Positions 1 through 8,721 of a stretch of DNA of 64,000 nucleotides are shown one piece after another. The stretch is taken from NCBI GenBank assembly GCA_002307375.1, contig NTJI01000005.1, positions 186,001 through 250,000 on the forward strand, read 5' to 3'. The position numbers and the translations under genes are program-made. Each line of letters begins with the position of its first letter. Within the stretch, counting starts at the first letter, position 1. A model generated the notes under the pieces. The model did not search any database, was not told the origin of the DNA, and worked only from the letters and a program-made list of their open reading frames with translations. This DNA comes from Lysobacteraceae bacterium NML93-0399 (lineage in GTDB: Bacteria; Pseudomonadota; Gammaproteobacteria; Xanthomonadales; Xanthomonadaceae).

Positions 1-1315
1 CTTCGCCGCCCTGCGGATGGCCGGCGCGGGCGGCGTCGTTCCACGCGTAGGTGTCGAGATGTGCCCACGGCGTGCCTTGGGGAACGAAGCGCTCCAGATA
101 CAGCGCGGCCGTCACGCTGCCGGCCATGCGCGAGCCGGCATTGGCCAGGTCGGCGATGCCGCTGGCGAGATAACGCAGGTACGGGCGCCACAGCGGCATG
201 CGCCAGACCGGATCGCGCGTGGCTTCGCCGCCGGCGATCCACGCATTCGCCAGCGCGTCGTCGTTGGAGAACAGCGCCGGCAGGTCCGGCCCCAGTGCGA
301 TGCGCGCCGCGCCGGTGAGCGTGGCGAAATCGAGGATGACATCGGGCGACTGCTCGCCGGCAAAGGCCAGTGCATCGCACAGCACCAGGCGGCCTTCGGC
401 ATCGGTGTTGTCGATCTCGACGGTGATGCCCTTGCGGGTGTCGATGACCTCGCCGGGCCGGAACGCATCCGGGCCCACGGCGTTCTCGACCGCCGGCACC
501 AGCAGGGTGATGCGCAGCGGCAGCTTGCGGGCCATGACCAGTTCGGCCAGCGCAATCGCATGCGCCGCGCCGCCCATGTCCTTCTTCATGTTGCGCATGC
601 CGTCGGCCGGCTTGAGATCCAGGCCGCCGGTGTCGAAACACACGCCCTTGCCGACGATGGCTACATGCGGATGCGCGGCCTCGCCCCACGACAGATGCAG
701 CAGGCGCGGCGCGCGGTGCGAGGCGCGGCCCACGGCGTGGATCGCCGGGAAATTCCGTTCGAGCAGGGCATCGCCGGTGACGCTGTCGAACGTGGCGCCG
801 TGCGCGTTCGCGATCTCGCGCACCACCGCTTCCATCTGCTCGGGGCCCATGTGTTCGGTCGGCGTGTTGACCAGATCGCGCACGCGCGTGGTCGCCGCGA
901 TCACCGCCACGCTGTCGGCGTCGGGCGCGTCGACGACGAGCCGCGCCGGCGCACGCGCGGCCTTCTTGTAGCGCGTGAACCGATAGGCGCCCAGGCCCCA
1001 GCCGAGCTGGACGATGGCCGTATCGTGCGCGCCGGCCACGCGCCAGTCGCCCTCCGGCAGGCCGTAGGCCGCGTGCGCGTAACTGTCGGGATCACACGCG
1101 TCGCCGATGCCGATCACCGCGCCGTCCAGGCCGCCGTCGCCCGGCAGCAGGGCCAGCGCGCCTGGCGCGCCGTCGAAGGCCTGGGCGTCGAGCCAGGCCT
1201 GCGTGGCCGCCGGCTGCGTGTCGCGCCAGGCGGCGTAGCCCTCGCGGGACACGATGTGCAGCGCGCGGGCGTCCTGCGCGGAGGTGACGAAGAGTTCGGC
1301 GGTGGTGTCGGTCAT
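1..1315 (-). CDS. Leucyl aminopeptidase family protein (M17), 3' end missing
   Basis: Metallopeptidase family M17, a cytosolic enzyme that removes N-terminal residues from peptides using two metal ions. The 438 visible residues start at ATG 1315-1313. The family signature NTDAEGRL is at residues 303-310, and the preceding metal/substrate motif (VGKGVCFDTGGLDLK) is near residue 222. The N-terminal part is the less conserved domain typical of M17. The reading frame runs off the left edge; from the usual family length about 20 C-terminal residues are missing. It lies 12 bases downstream of the HAD gene at 1328-2041 on the same strand, so the two are probably cotranscribed. It looks more like the PepB-like aminopeptidases of xanthomonads than classical PepA, so no symbol is given. 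Confidence 0.93.
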   Translation of the reverse strand, partial: MTDTTAELFVTSAQDARALHIVSREGYAAWRDTQPAATQAWLDAQAFDGAPGALALLPGDGGLDGAVIGIGDACDPDSYAHAAYGLPEGDWRVAGAHDTAIVQLGWGLGAYRFTRYKKAARAPARLVVDAPDADSVAVIAATTRVRDLVNTPTEHMGPEQMEAVVREIANAHGATFDSVTGDALLERNFPAIHAVGRASHRAPRLLHLSWGEAAHPHVAIVGKGVCFDTGGLDLKPADGMRNMKKDMGGAAHAIALAELVMARKLPLRITLLVPAVENAVGPDAFRPGEVIDTRKGITVEIDNTDAEGRLVLCDALAFAGEQSPDVILDFATLTGAARIALGPDLPALFSNDDALANAWIAGGEATRDPVWRMPLWRPYLRYLASGIADLANAGSRMAGSVTAALYLERFVPQGTPWAHLDTYAWNDAARAGHPQGGE

Positions 1316-1327
1316 GTCGGGTCCGGG

Positions 1328-2041
1328 TCAGGCGCGGTCGGCGACGGTGGGCACGGTGTCGAGCCAGTCGGCGAGCGCGGTGAGCGTGTCGAATTCGAGA
1401 TCGGGCGTCAGCTCCGGGTGCTCCCAGCGCCGGTCCTCGCGGTTGATCCAGCAACTCTTGAGCCCCGCGCGCGCGGCGCCGGCAACGTCCATCTCGATGT
1501 GGTCGCCCACATGCAGCACGTCGCCGTGGGCGCAGCCCAGCCGCGTGCAGGCGGCGTGGAAGATGCTCGCGTCGGGCTTGGCCACGCCGTGCTCGCGCGC
1601 GCCCAGGGTGAAGGCGAACAGATGGGCGATGCCGACGCGTTCGAGGTCCGCATTGCCGTTGGTCAGCGCGGCCACCGGCACGCGCGCGGCGATGCGCTCG
1701 AGCGCGGCCAGGCTGTCGGGGTAGTACTCGACCTTGTTGCGCTCGGCATAGAACACCTCGTAGGCCGCGTCGAGCAGGCCGACGTCGCCGCCGCTCTCGC
1801 GCAGCGCGTGTTCGATGGTGAGCTGGCGCAGCGCGGACAGGTCGTGCAGCAGATGCGCGTTGTCGGCGAACACGCGCGCGCGCAGTTCACGCATCTTCTC
1901 GACCGGGAACATCTCCGCCGTCGCCGGGCTGTGCGTGCGCAGGAACGCATCCAGGGTCTGCTCGATACGCACGCCGATCGGCGCGAACGGCCAGACAGTG
2001 TCGTCGAGATCGAGCGTGATGGCGCGGATGGGAAACGTCAT
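1328..2041 (-). CDS. HAD-superfamily hydrolase (YjjG-like phosphatase)
   Basis: A 237-residue haloacid dehalogenase-type hydrolase, probably a small-molecule or nucleotide phosphatase in the cytoplasm. Motif I is DLDDT (residues 11-15, first Asp the nucleophile), motif II is the ALTNGN stretch, motif III Lys sits in GVAKPD, and motif IV is VGDHIEMDV. The helical cap between motifs I and II fits the C1-cap group that includes YjjG pyrimidine 5'-nucleotidase. The ATG at 2041 was chosen because MTFPIRAITLDLDDT is the natural domain start; the frame is open further upstream but without family-like sequence. It shares a strand with the M17 aminopeptidase just downstream. The substrate cannot be read from the sequence. 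Confidence 0.88.
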   Translation of the reverse strand: MTFPIRAITLDLDDTVWPFAPIGVRIEQTLDAFLRTHSPATAEMFPVEKMRELRARVFADNAHLLHDLSALRQLTIEHALRESGGDVGLLDAAYEVFYAERNKVEYYPDSLAALERIAARVPVAALTNGNADLERVGIAHLFAFTLGAREHGVAKPDASIFHAACTRLGCAHGDVLHVGDHIEMDVAGAARAGLKSCWINREDRRWEHPELTPDLEFDTLTALADWLDTVPTVADRA

Positions 2042-2096
2042 GCGGCCATTGTATCGGCTGGCCTTCTGCAGCCCGCGAAACGCTGCGTCCGCGGCT

Positions 2097-2870
2097 TCAG
2101 TCGCGCAATTCCACCCAGGCCGGTGCGTGGTCGCTGGGGCGGTCCCAGGTGCGCGGTTCGCGATCCACACCGGAGGCGACTGCCGCCTCGCGCAACGCAT
2201 CCGACACCAGCGTCAGATCGATGCGCAGGCCAAGGTCGCGGCGGAAGCCGGCCTGGCGGTAATCCCACCAGCTGAAGATGCCGCCCGCCTCGTGGTGCAG
2301 GCGGAAGGCATCGTGCAGACCCAGGCCGAGCAGGCCGCGCAGCGCGTCGCGCTCGGCGGTCGAGGTGAGGATGTGGTCGTCGTTCCACTTCGCCGGGTCG
2401 TGCACGTCGCGGTCGTCGGGCGCGATGTTGAAATCGCCCAGCACCACCAGCTTCGGGTGCGCGGCCAGCTCGCGCTGGACCCACTCGTGCACCGCGTGCA
2501 GCCAGCGCAGCTTGTAGGCGTACTTGTCGGTGCCCACGTCCTGGCCGTTGACGACGTAGAGATTGATTACGCGGACGTCGTCGATGGTCGCGGCGATGAC
2601 GCGCTTCTGCTCGTCCTCGAAGCCGGGAATGCCGATCTGCACGTCGGCGATCGCGCGGTCGCGGGCCAGCAGGGCGACACCGTTGTAGGTCTTCTGCCCG
2701 GCGAACACGCTGCGGTAGCCGAGCGCGGCGAGCGCGGAATCGGGGAACTTGGCGTCCTCGAGCTTGGTTTCCTGCAGGCCGACCACGTCGGGTTGCGCGT
2801 CGCGCAGCCATTGTTCGAGGTGCGGCAGGCGGACATTGAGCGAGTTGACGTTCCAGCTGGCGATACGCAT
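2097..2870 (-). CDS. xthA: Exodeoxyribonuclease III
   Basis: 257-residue exonuclease III / AP endonuclease of base-excision repair, cutting DNA at abasic sites and trimming 3' ends. The endonuclease/exonuclease/phosphatase fold motifs are all visible: MRIASWNVNSLNVR at the N-terminus, LQETKLED with metal-binding Glu34, VLGDFNIAPDDRD in the middle, and the C-terminal SDHAPAWVEL with the catalytic Asp-His. Length matches the family. The start at 2870 is fixed by the conserved MRIASWN beginning. It is followed downstream on the same strand by the HAD phosphatase after 55 bases and is divergent from the VOC gene at 2952. Confidence 0.95.
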   Translation of the reverse strand: MRIASWNVNSLNVRLPHLEQWLRDAQPDVVGLQETKLEDAKFPDSALAALGYRSVFAGQKTYNGVALLARDRAIADVQIGIPGFEDEQKRVIAATIDDVRVINLYVVNGQDVGTDKYAYKLRWLHAVHEWVQRELAAHPKLVVLGDFNIAPDDRDVHDPAKWNDDHILTSTAERDALRGLLGLGLHDAFRLHHEAGGIFSWWDYRQAGFRRDLGLRIDLTLVSDALREAAVASGVDREPRTWDRPSDHAPAWVELRD

Positions 2871-2951
2871 GGCACTACATCTTGCGGACAGACGGACAGT
2901 GTAGGGCCCCGACTGGGCGCTATGCTCGGCGCGGACTGCAGGAGCGCACCC

Positions 2952-3314
2952 ATGGACGTTAACGGCATCGGCGGTTTCTTCTTCCGCGCGCACGACCCGG
3001 ACGCGCTGTCGGCATGGTACGTGCGGCATCTGGGCGTCGGGCCGAGCGAAGAGGCGTGGATGTGGCCGCAGCAGGCCGGCCCGACCGTCTTCGCGCCATT
3101 CCGGCGGGACAGCGATTACTTCGCCGCCGACCGGCAGTGGATGCTGAACCTGCGTGTCGACGACCTCGGTGCGCTGCTCGCGCGCCTGCGCGAGGCCGGT
3201 GTCGAGATCGTCACCAATGCCGACTGGGACACGCCGCAGACCGGGCGTTTCGCGCGCATCCACGACCCGGAAGGCAATCCGATCGAATTGTGGGAGCCGC
3301 CGGCGGGCGCGTGA
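2952..3314 (+). CDS. VOC (glyoxalase/bleomycin-resistance fold) family protein
   Basis: 120-residue protein with a single vicinal-oxygen-chelate fold. It begins GIGGFFFRAHDPDALSAWYV, the usual first beta-strand and helix, and ends with the typical FARIHDPEGNPIELWEP strand carrying a metal-ligand Glu. Members include glyoxalases, dioxygenases and resistance proteins; the substrate here is unknown. A GGAG sits about seven bases before ATG 2952, supporting the start. It is divergent from xthA and convergent with the broken aldehyde dehydrogenase gene, whose end is 17 bases away. Confidence 0.87.
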   Translation: MDVNGIGGFFFRAHDPDALSAWYVRHLGVGPSEEAWMWPQQAGPTVFAPFRRDSDYFAADRQWMLNLRVDDLGALLARLREAGVEIVTNADWDTPQTGRFARIHDPEGNPIELWEPPAGA

Positions 3315-3330
3315 CCATGACGGCGGCGCG

Positions 3331-4738
3331 TCACCGCGCCAGCATCGCCACCAGCTTTGACAGACGCGCATACGGTGGTCGCAGCAAGTCGGTTGCGGCG
3401 ACGCGCGACTGCCACAGGATCGGCAAAGCCTTGCTCATCGCGTCGAAGCCCGCGCGCGGCGCCCATGCCACTGGCGCCCACGCCGCCGAACGGCAACCGG
3501 TTGGCGGTGAAATGCAGCAGGGTGTCGTTGACGGTGACGCCGCCGGCCACGACCCGGGCAAGGACCGCTTCGGCCTGCGCGCGCGTTCCAAACGGATACA
3601 ACGCCAGAGGACGCTCGCGGGCTTCGATGAAGGCGATGGCCTGCTCGAGCGTGTCGTAGCTGAGCACCGGCAACACCGGCCCGAAGATCTCCTCGCGCAT
3701 GAGCGGCGCGTTCTCGTCCGGTTCGAGGACCAGTGTGGGCGGGAGCGCACGCCCCGCGGGCACAGCGTCGAGCAGCGGCAGCACGGTGAGGCCGCGGGCG
3801 CGCGCGTCATCGAGCAGCCCGAGCAGGCGCGCGTGCCGCGCGTCGCTGGCGATGTGCGTGTAGTCCTGCGCGCATGCGGCGGCATCGGCGTACCGGCGCC
3901 GCACCTCGGTGCGCAAGGCCTCGACCAGCGCGTCACGCCGCGCCGCATCGACCAGCACGTAGTCGGGCGCGATGCAGGTCTGGCCGGCATTGAACAGCTT
4001 GCCGGTGACCAGGCGCGCAGCCGCCCGCTCGAGCGGGTAGTCGGGGCAGAGGATCGCCGGCGACTTGCCGCCCAGTTCCAGCGTCAGCGGCGTGAGGTTG
4101 GGCGCGGCCGCCGCCATGACCTGGCGGGCCACGGCGGTCGAGCCGGTGAACACCAGATGGTCGAAGGGCAGGGCCGCGAACGCGGCGCCGACATCGGCAT
4201 CGCCGAGCGCGACGGCGACGCGTTCGGGCGGGAAGACCTCGCCCAGCAGGTCGCGCAGGAACGCACTCGTGCGCGGCGTGTGTTCGGAGGGTTTGAGATA
4301 CACGTGGTTGCCGGCGGCAATCGCCGTCGCCAGCGGAATCAGCGCCAGGTTTACCGGGTAGTTCCACGGCGCGATGATGCCGATCACCCCCAGCGGCACG
4401 GGCCGCACTTCCGCCCGCGCCGGCCACAGGCGCCAGCCGGCGCCGACGCGTCGCGGCCGCATCCAGCTGCGCAGATGACGGCGCAGCGCGTCGATCTCGC
4501 CCAGCACCGTCATGCCGTCGGCCAACAGCGATTCGGTGCGTGCGCGATGTCCGAAGTCGGCGCAGATCGCATCGGCCATGACGTCGAGTCTGCGCGCCAG
4601 CGCCGTGCGCAGACGGTCGAGATCGTCGCGCCGCTGCGCGGCCTCGGGCCTGCGCGCGCGCCAGGCCGCGCGCAGGGTGTCGAGCGTGGGCTGCAGCTGG
4701 GTGACGGGCGTGGCGGCGAGCGGCGCGGGATCGATCAT
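3331..4738 (-). pseudogene. calB: Coniferyl-aldehyde dehydrogenase family gene with a frameshift
   Basis: NAD(P)-dependent aldehyde dehydrogenase of the CalB type, which oxidises aromatic aldehydes such as coniferyl aldehyde. From ATG 4738 the frame gives a complete catalytic core: PWNYPVN near residue 124, ELGGKSPA with Glu221, and FNAGQTCIAPDY with the nucleophile Cys255. At codon 430 (bases 3449-3451) the frame leaves the family. The expected C-terminus (GFDAMSKALPILWQ to the end at 3331) continues in another frame, reached by removing one G from a GGG run. The total of 1408 bases is one more than a multiple of three, as expected for one inserted base, and the joined product would be 468 residues. 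A real mutation and a sequence error look the same here. The loop before the shift also seems about three residues short. An alternative start exists at 4759. Confidence 0.85.
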
Positions 4739-4798
4739 CGGCGCAGTGTAGACGCGCATCGACGGCAATCCCGGAGGCTGGCAGGCATACTGGGCGGC

Positions 4799-5341
4799 AT
4801 GAATCTTCGACCCTTTCGCGACACCGTTCCGACCCTCGGCGCACGCGTCTACGTCGATCCGGCAGCGACGGTGATCGGCGATGTCGCGCTCGGCGACGAT
4901 GTCTCGGTGTGGCCGGGCACGGTGATCCGCGGCGACGTCAATCACGTGCGCATCGGCGCCCGCACCAGCGTGCAGGACGGCACGGTGATCCACGTCAGTC
5001 ACGACGGCCCGCACGCCAGGCTCGGTGGCTTTCCGACCGTCATCGGCAGCGATGTCACCATCGGCCACAAGGCGGTGATCCATGCCTGCACGATCGAGGA
5101 CACCGTGCTGATCGGCATGGGCGCGCTGGTGCTCGACGGCGTCGTGGTGAAGCAGCACGCCTTCATCGCCGCCGGCGCGGTGGTCACGCCGGGCAAGGTG
5201 GTCGGCGAAGGCGAACTGTGGGTCGGCAATCCGGCGCGCTGCGTGCGCCGGCTCGACGATGCGCAGATCGAAGGCCTGCGCTACAGCGCCGCGCACTATG
5301 TGCGGCTCAAGGACGAATACCTCGCCGCGCTCGTGGACTGA
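4799..5341 (+). CDS. Gamma carbonic anhydrase-like (YrdA/PaaY family) hexapeptide protein
   Basis: 180-residue left-handed beta-helix protein. Repeated hexapeptide turns (IGDVAL, VIGSDV, IGMGAL) run from residue 20 to about 150, followed by a C-terminal helix. Histidines in IHVSHDG and in TIGHKAVIHAC occupy the positions of the zinc ligands of gamma carbonic anhydrases. Members assemble as trimers; many bind metal but few have proven anhydrase activity, so the reaction is uncertain. The start ATG 4799 begins the conserved MNLRPF segment. It is divergent from the aldehyde dehydrogenase gene, 60 bases away, and 74 bases upstream of the RDD operon on the same strand. Confidence 0.9.
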   Translation: MNLRPFRDTVPTLGARVYVDPAATVIGDVALGDDVSVWPGTVIRGDVNHVRIGARTSVQDGTVIHVSHDGPHARLGGFPTVIGSDVTIGHKAVIHACTIEDTVLIGMGALVLDGVVVKQHAFIAAGAVVTPGKVVGEGELWVGNPARCVRRLDDAQIEGLRYSAAHYVRLKDEYLAALVD

Positions 5342-5415
5342 GCCCGCGCGATGCAGGGACTGCACATGACACACGACGAAGCGCCGCGCAGGCACGGCGG
5401 GAACCGGCGCGCCTG

Positions 5416-6099
5416 ATGCTCGACACGGTGCGCGAGGTCCACACGCCCGAGGGCGTCGCCCTGCGCCTGCCCGCGGCGGGGCCGGTGCCGCGCGCGGCGG
5501 CCTGGCTGATCGATCTGGCGATCCGCGGCGCGGCGCTGATGGCGATCTCGATCGTGCTCGGACTGCTCGGCCGGTTCGGCTCGGGTCTCTACATGATCGT
5601 GCTGTTCGTGGTGTTCTGGGGGTATCCGGTCGTGTGCGAGGCCCTGTACGACGGGCAGACGCCGGGCAAGCGCGCGCTGAGCCTGCGCGTGGTGTCGGCC
5701 GACGGCGCGCCGATCGGCTGGATGGCCAGCTTCGTGCGCAATCTGATGCGCACCGTCGACATGCTGCCGTTCGGCTATGGCGCCGGGCTGGTGGCGAGCC
5801 TCGCCGACCCCTGGAGCCGGCGTCTGGGCGACATGGTGGCCGGCACGCTGGTGATCCACGCCCCCCGCGATCGCAGCCGGGCCCAGGCACTGGAGATCGC
5901 GCCGCACGCGCCTGTCGCGCCTCTGCAGGCACACGAACAGCTGGCGGTGATCGCCTTTGCCGAACGCGCCCACGCGCTCACGCCCGAGCGTCAGCGCGAA
6001 CTGGCCGACATCGCCGCGCCGGTCACCGGAGTGCGCGGCGAACCCGGCGTGCTGCGGCTGCTGGGTATCGCCAACTGGCTGCTGGGACGACGCACGTGA
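5416..6099 (+). CDS. RDD family membrane protein
   Basis: 227-residue inner-membrane protein with an RDD domain: an Arg-Asp pair in PVPRAAAWLIDLAIRG (residues about 24-40), two or three hydrophobic segments near residues 30-75, then DGQTPGKRALSLRVVS, the hallmark loop after the membrane helices. The C-terminal 70 residues are soluble and helical. Some RDD proteins are linked to ion or proton exchange, but a role here is not established. It heads a six-gene run to 12188 in which most genes overlap; its stop overlaps the GTG start of the next gene. In the MoxR/DUF58 context it probably belongs to a membrane complex assembled with the help of the AAA ATPase. Confidence 0.87.
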   Translation: MLDTVREVHTPEGVALRLPAAGPVPRAAAWLIDLAIRGAALMAISIVLGLLGRFGSGLYMIVLFVVFWGYPVVCEALYDGQTPGKRALSLRVVSADGAPIGWMASFVRNLMRTVDMLPFGYGAGLVASLADPWSRRLGDMVAGTLVIHAPRDRSRAQALEIAPHAPVAPLQAHEQLAVIAFAERAHALTPERQRELADIAAPVTGVRGEPGVLRLLGIANWLLGRRT

Positions 6100-7097
6100 A
6101 GCAGGACGCATTCGTCGCCCGCTACGAGGCCGAGTGGACCGCGTTCGAGCAATGGCTGGACGCGCGCGCAGGCAGCGCGCGGCGTGCGCGGTCGACGCGC
6201 GGCAGCTGGCAGGGCCTGGCCGACGAGGACATGCCGGCGCGCTACCGGCGTCTGTGCCAGCAGCAGGCGCTGGCCCGCCACCGCGGCTACAGCCCGCAGC
6301 TCACCGCGCGGCTGCAGGCGCTGATGCAGCGCGGCCACAACGTGCTCTACCGGCCGGCGCCGCCGAAGTGGCACAGCGCGCTGCGCTTCCTGATGGCGGA
6401 CTTCCCGCGCCTGGTGCGCGCGCAGCGCGGTTGCCTGTGGGCATCGCTGCTGCTGTTCGCGCTGCCGCTGGTGCTGATGTTCACGCTGATCCAGTTCAAG
6501 CCCGAACTGGTCTACGGCGTGATGTCGCAGGGGCAGCTGTCGCAGATGGAGGCGATGTACGACCCGGCGCGGCATGCCGAACGGCTGGCGCGCGAGAGCC
6601 AGACCGACGTGCAGATGTTCGGCTACTACATCTGGAACAACGTCAGCATCGGCTTCCGTACCTTTGCCAGCGGTCTGCTGGCCGGTCTGGGCACGATCTT
6701 CGTGCTGATCTTCAACGGCATCACCATCGGCACCGTTGCCGGGCACCTGCAGGCGATCGGCCACGGCGGGCCGTTCTGGCGGTTCGTGGTCGGGCATTCG
6801 GCGCCCGAACTCACCGCAATCGTCATCGCCGGCGCCGGCGGCCTGCGGCTGGGCCTGGCACTGGTCGCGCCGGGCCAGCTGCGCCGCATCGATGCGCTGG
6901 TGCAGGCGGGGCGCGAGGGCGGGCGGCTGTGTCTGGGCATCCTCTTCATGCTGGTGTTCGCGGCCTTCGTCGAGGCGTTCTGGTCGTCGACGGCGTCGAT
7001 GCCCGACCCGGTGAAGTTCGGCGTCGGTGGCGGGCTGTGGCTGGTGACCGTGCTGTGGCTGTGGCGCGGCGGACGCGGAGTGACCGATGCGCGTTGA
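6096..7097 (+). CDS. Stage II sporulation protein M-like (DUF95) membrane protein
   Basis: 333-residue membrane protein of the SpoIIM/DUF95 family. A soluble helical N-terminus (about 105 residues) precedes a first helix near residues 110-130, then a family-typical block with YYIWNNVSIGFRTFASG and IFNGITIGTVAGH, and further helices up to residue 325. Despite the name it is not tied to sporulation in proteobacteria; it accompanies RDD, MoxR and DUF58 genes. The start is GTG at 6096, overlapping the upstream stop (GTGA), which suggests translational coupling. A downstream ATG would cut into the helical domain. Function is unknown beyond this association. Confidence 0.87.
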   Translation: MKQDAFVARYEAEWTAFEQWLDARAGSARRARSTRGSWQGLADEDMPARYRRLCQQQALARHRGYSPQLTARLQALMQRGHNVLYRPAPPKWHSALRFLMADFPRLVRAQRGCLWASLLLFALPLVLMFTLIQFKPELVYGVMSQGQLSQMEAMYDPARHAERLARESQTDVQMFGYYIWNNVSIGFRTFASGLLAGLGTIFVLIFNGITIGTVAGHLQAIGHGGPFWRFVVGHSAPELTAIVIAGAGGLRLGLALVAPGQLRRIDALVQAGREGGRLCLGILFMLVFAAFVEAFWSSTASMPDPVKFGVGGGLWLVTVLWLWRGGRGVTDAR

Positions 7098-8721
7098 GAC
7101 CGTGCAGGTCGAACTGCGGCCGCGCAGCGCCTGGGAGGCGATGGAACTGGGCAATGCGCTGGTACGCCGCCACGCGCGCGCGATCTGGTGGCCGTCGCTG
7201 CTGCTGGGCCTGCCGGTGTTCGTCCTGCTCAATGCGCTGGGCTGGGCGATCGACCGGCTGTGGCTGGCGGCGCTGGCGCTGTGGTGGATCAAGCCGGTGT
7301 TCGACCGCGTGCCGCTGTTCGTGCTCTCGCGCGCGGTGTTCGGTGCCGCGCCGGGCCTTGGCGCCACGGTGCGTGCGCAACTGCGCTGGGGCTGGCGGCC
7401 GCTGCTGGGACATCTGACCTGGCGACGTTTCAGCCCATGGCGCGCGGCGACGCTGCCGGTCGATCTGCTCGAAGGCCTGCGCGGTCCGCAGCTGGCGCAG
7501 CGACGCCGCCTCGTCACCGACGGCGTCGGCGGTCACGCGCTGCTGCTGACCACGCTCTGCCAGCTGTTCGTGACCGCGCTGCTGGTGTCGCTGGTGGTGC
7601 TGGTGCTGCTGTTCGTGCCGACCGAACTGCTGAGCGAATCGGCGCGCGCGATGTGGGCGCTGATCACCGAGCAGCCGCCACGCTGGGTGCAGGTGCTGGG
7701 CAATCTCGCGTTCTGGGCGGCGATGTCGCTGGTCGAGCCGTTCTACGTCGGCGCCGGCTTCGGCCTGTATCTCAACCGGCGCACGCAGCTCGAAGCCTGG
7801 GACGTGGAGATCGCGTTCCGCCGCCTGCGCGCGCGGCTGGCACCCGCCGCAAGCTTCATCGTCTGCCTGCTGCTGGCCGGCGCGCTGCTGGTACCTGCGC
7901 CGGGCCGGGCGCAGGACGCCGGGCCGGGTGCAGGTGAGACCACGACGCCGCCGGTCCAGCCGACACGGACCTGGCGTCACGGCGACCACGTCACCGCGGA
8001 GACGGACACGACCGGAGACGGTGCCGAAGACGCTGCGCCGCAGGTGCCGACCCTGCCGGTGGTGTTCGGCGAGGTCGAGAACGGCGAGGCATTCGTGCGT
8101 GCGGTCGAAGGCACCTATGCCGACCCGTTGCTCGGCGACACGCGCAAGGTCCAACGCTGGCAGCGCAAAGCCGAGGCCGACGGCGAGGCGCGCGAGCGCA
8201 GGTTCAACCCCGATCCGGGGATCCTCGGCGCGATCGCGCAGGTCTTCGCGCTGATCGCCGAATACGGCCTGTGGATCGTGCTGGCAATCGTGGTTGCGGT
8301 GCTGGCCTGGACGGCCAGCCGCTGGTGGCCGTGGATGCGCGAGAGGCTCGGCCCGGTACGCACGCCTGCCGAAATCGTCGTCGAGGATGCGCCGCCGCTG
8401 CCGGAGGCCCTGCCCGAAGACCTGATCGCCAGCGTGCGCAGGCTGTGGGCCGAAGGCCGCCACCGTCGCGCGCTGGCCTTGCTGTATCGCGGCAGCGTCG
8501 AGGCCATGGCCATGCGCGCCGGCGTGACCCTGGTGCCGGGTGCGACCGAAGCGCAGTGCCTGCGCGCTTCGAAGCGCCTGCCCGAAGCCGAGGATCGCGA
8601 CGCCTTCGCCGAAGTGGTGCGGGTCTGGCAGCGCGCGGCCTATGGCGGACGCCTGCCCGACGATGCCGGTCTGGATGCGATGCTGGCGCGTGTGGCGCCG
8701 CGCTTCGGGTGGCGCGCCTGA
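7087..8721 (+). CDS. DUF4129 domain-containing membrane protein
   Basis: 544-residue protein. Residues 1-275 are membrane-rich, with hydrophobic helices near 35-75, 150-180, 205-230 and 255-272. A polar, Asp/Glu- and Thr-rich stretch follows, then one more helix near 395-415, and finally the cytoplasmic DUF4129 domain (about 430-544) with SVRRLWAEGRHRRALALLYRG. DUF4129 proteins occur with MoxR and DUF58 partners; some are transglutaminase-linked, but no such domain is seen here. It starts 11 bases inside the upstream gene and its TGA overlaps the next ATG, so it belongs firmly to this operon. Role unknown. Confidence 0.83.
   Translation: MRVETVQVELRPRSAWEAMELGNALVRRHARAIWWPSLLLGLPVFVLLNALGWAIDRLWLAALALWWIKPVFDRVPLFVLSRAVFGAAPGLGATVRAQLRWGWRPLLGHLTWRRFSPWRAATLPVDLLEGLRGPQLAQRRRLVTDGVGGHALLLTTLCQLFVTALLVSLVVLVLLFVPTELLSESARAMWALITEQPPRWVQVLGNLAFWAAMSLVEPFYVGAGFGLYLNRRTQLEAWDVEIAFRRLRARLAPAASFIVCLLLAGALLVPAPGRAQDAGPGAGETTTPPVQPTRTWRHGDHVTAETDTTGDGAEDAAPQVPTLPVVFGEVENGEAFVRAVEGTYADPLLGDTRKVQRWQRKAEADGEARERRFNPDPGILGAIAQVFALIAEYGLWIVLAIVVAVLAWTASRWWPWMRERLGPVRTPAEIVVEDAPPLPEALPEDLIASVRRLWAEGRHRRALALLYRGSVEAMAMRAGVTLVPGATEAQCLRASKRLPEAEDRDAFAEVVRVWQRAAYGGRLPDDAGLDAMLARVAPRFGWRA

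Noticed and set aside
17-2275. Plus-strand open frame of about 750 codons opposite the aminopeptidase and HAD genes
   Set aside because: Antisense shadow of genes with clear catalytic motifs; no recognisable domain of its own.
3116-5932. Minus-strand open frame of 938 codons spanning the aldehyde dehydrogenase and the carbonic-anhydrase-like and RDD genes
   Set aside because: Only the part at 3451-4738 is family sequence; the flanks are antisense to real genes or lie past the frameshift.
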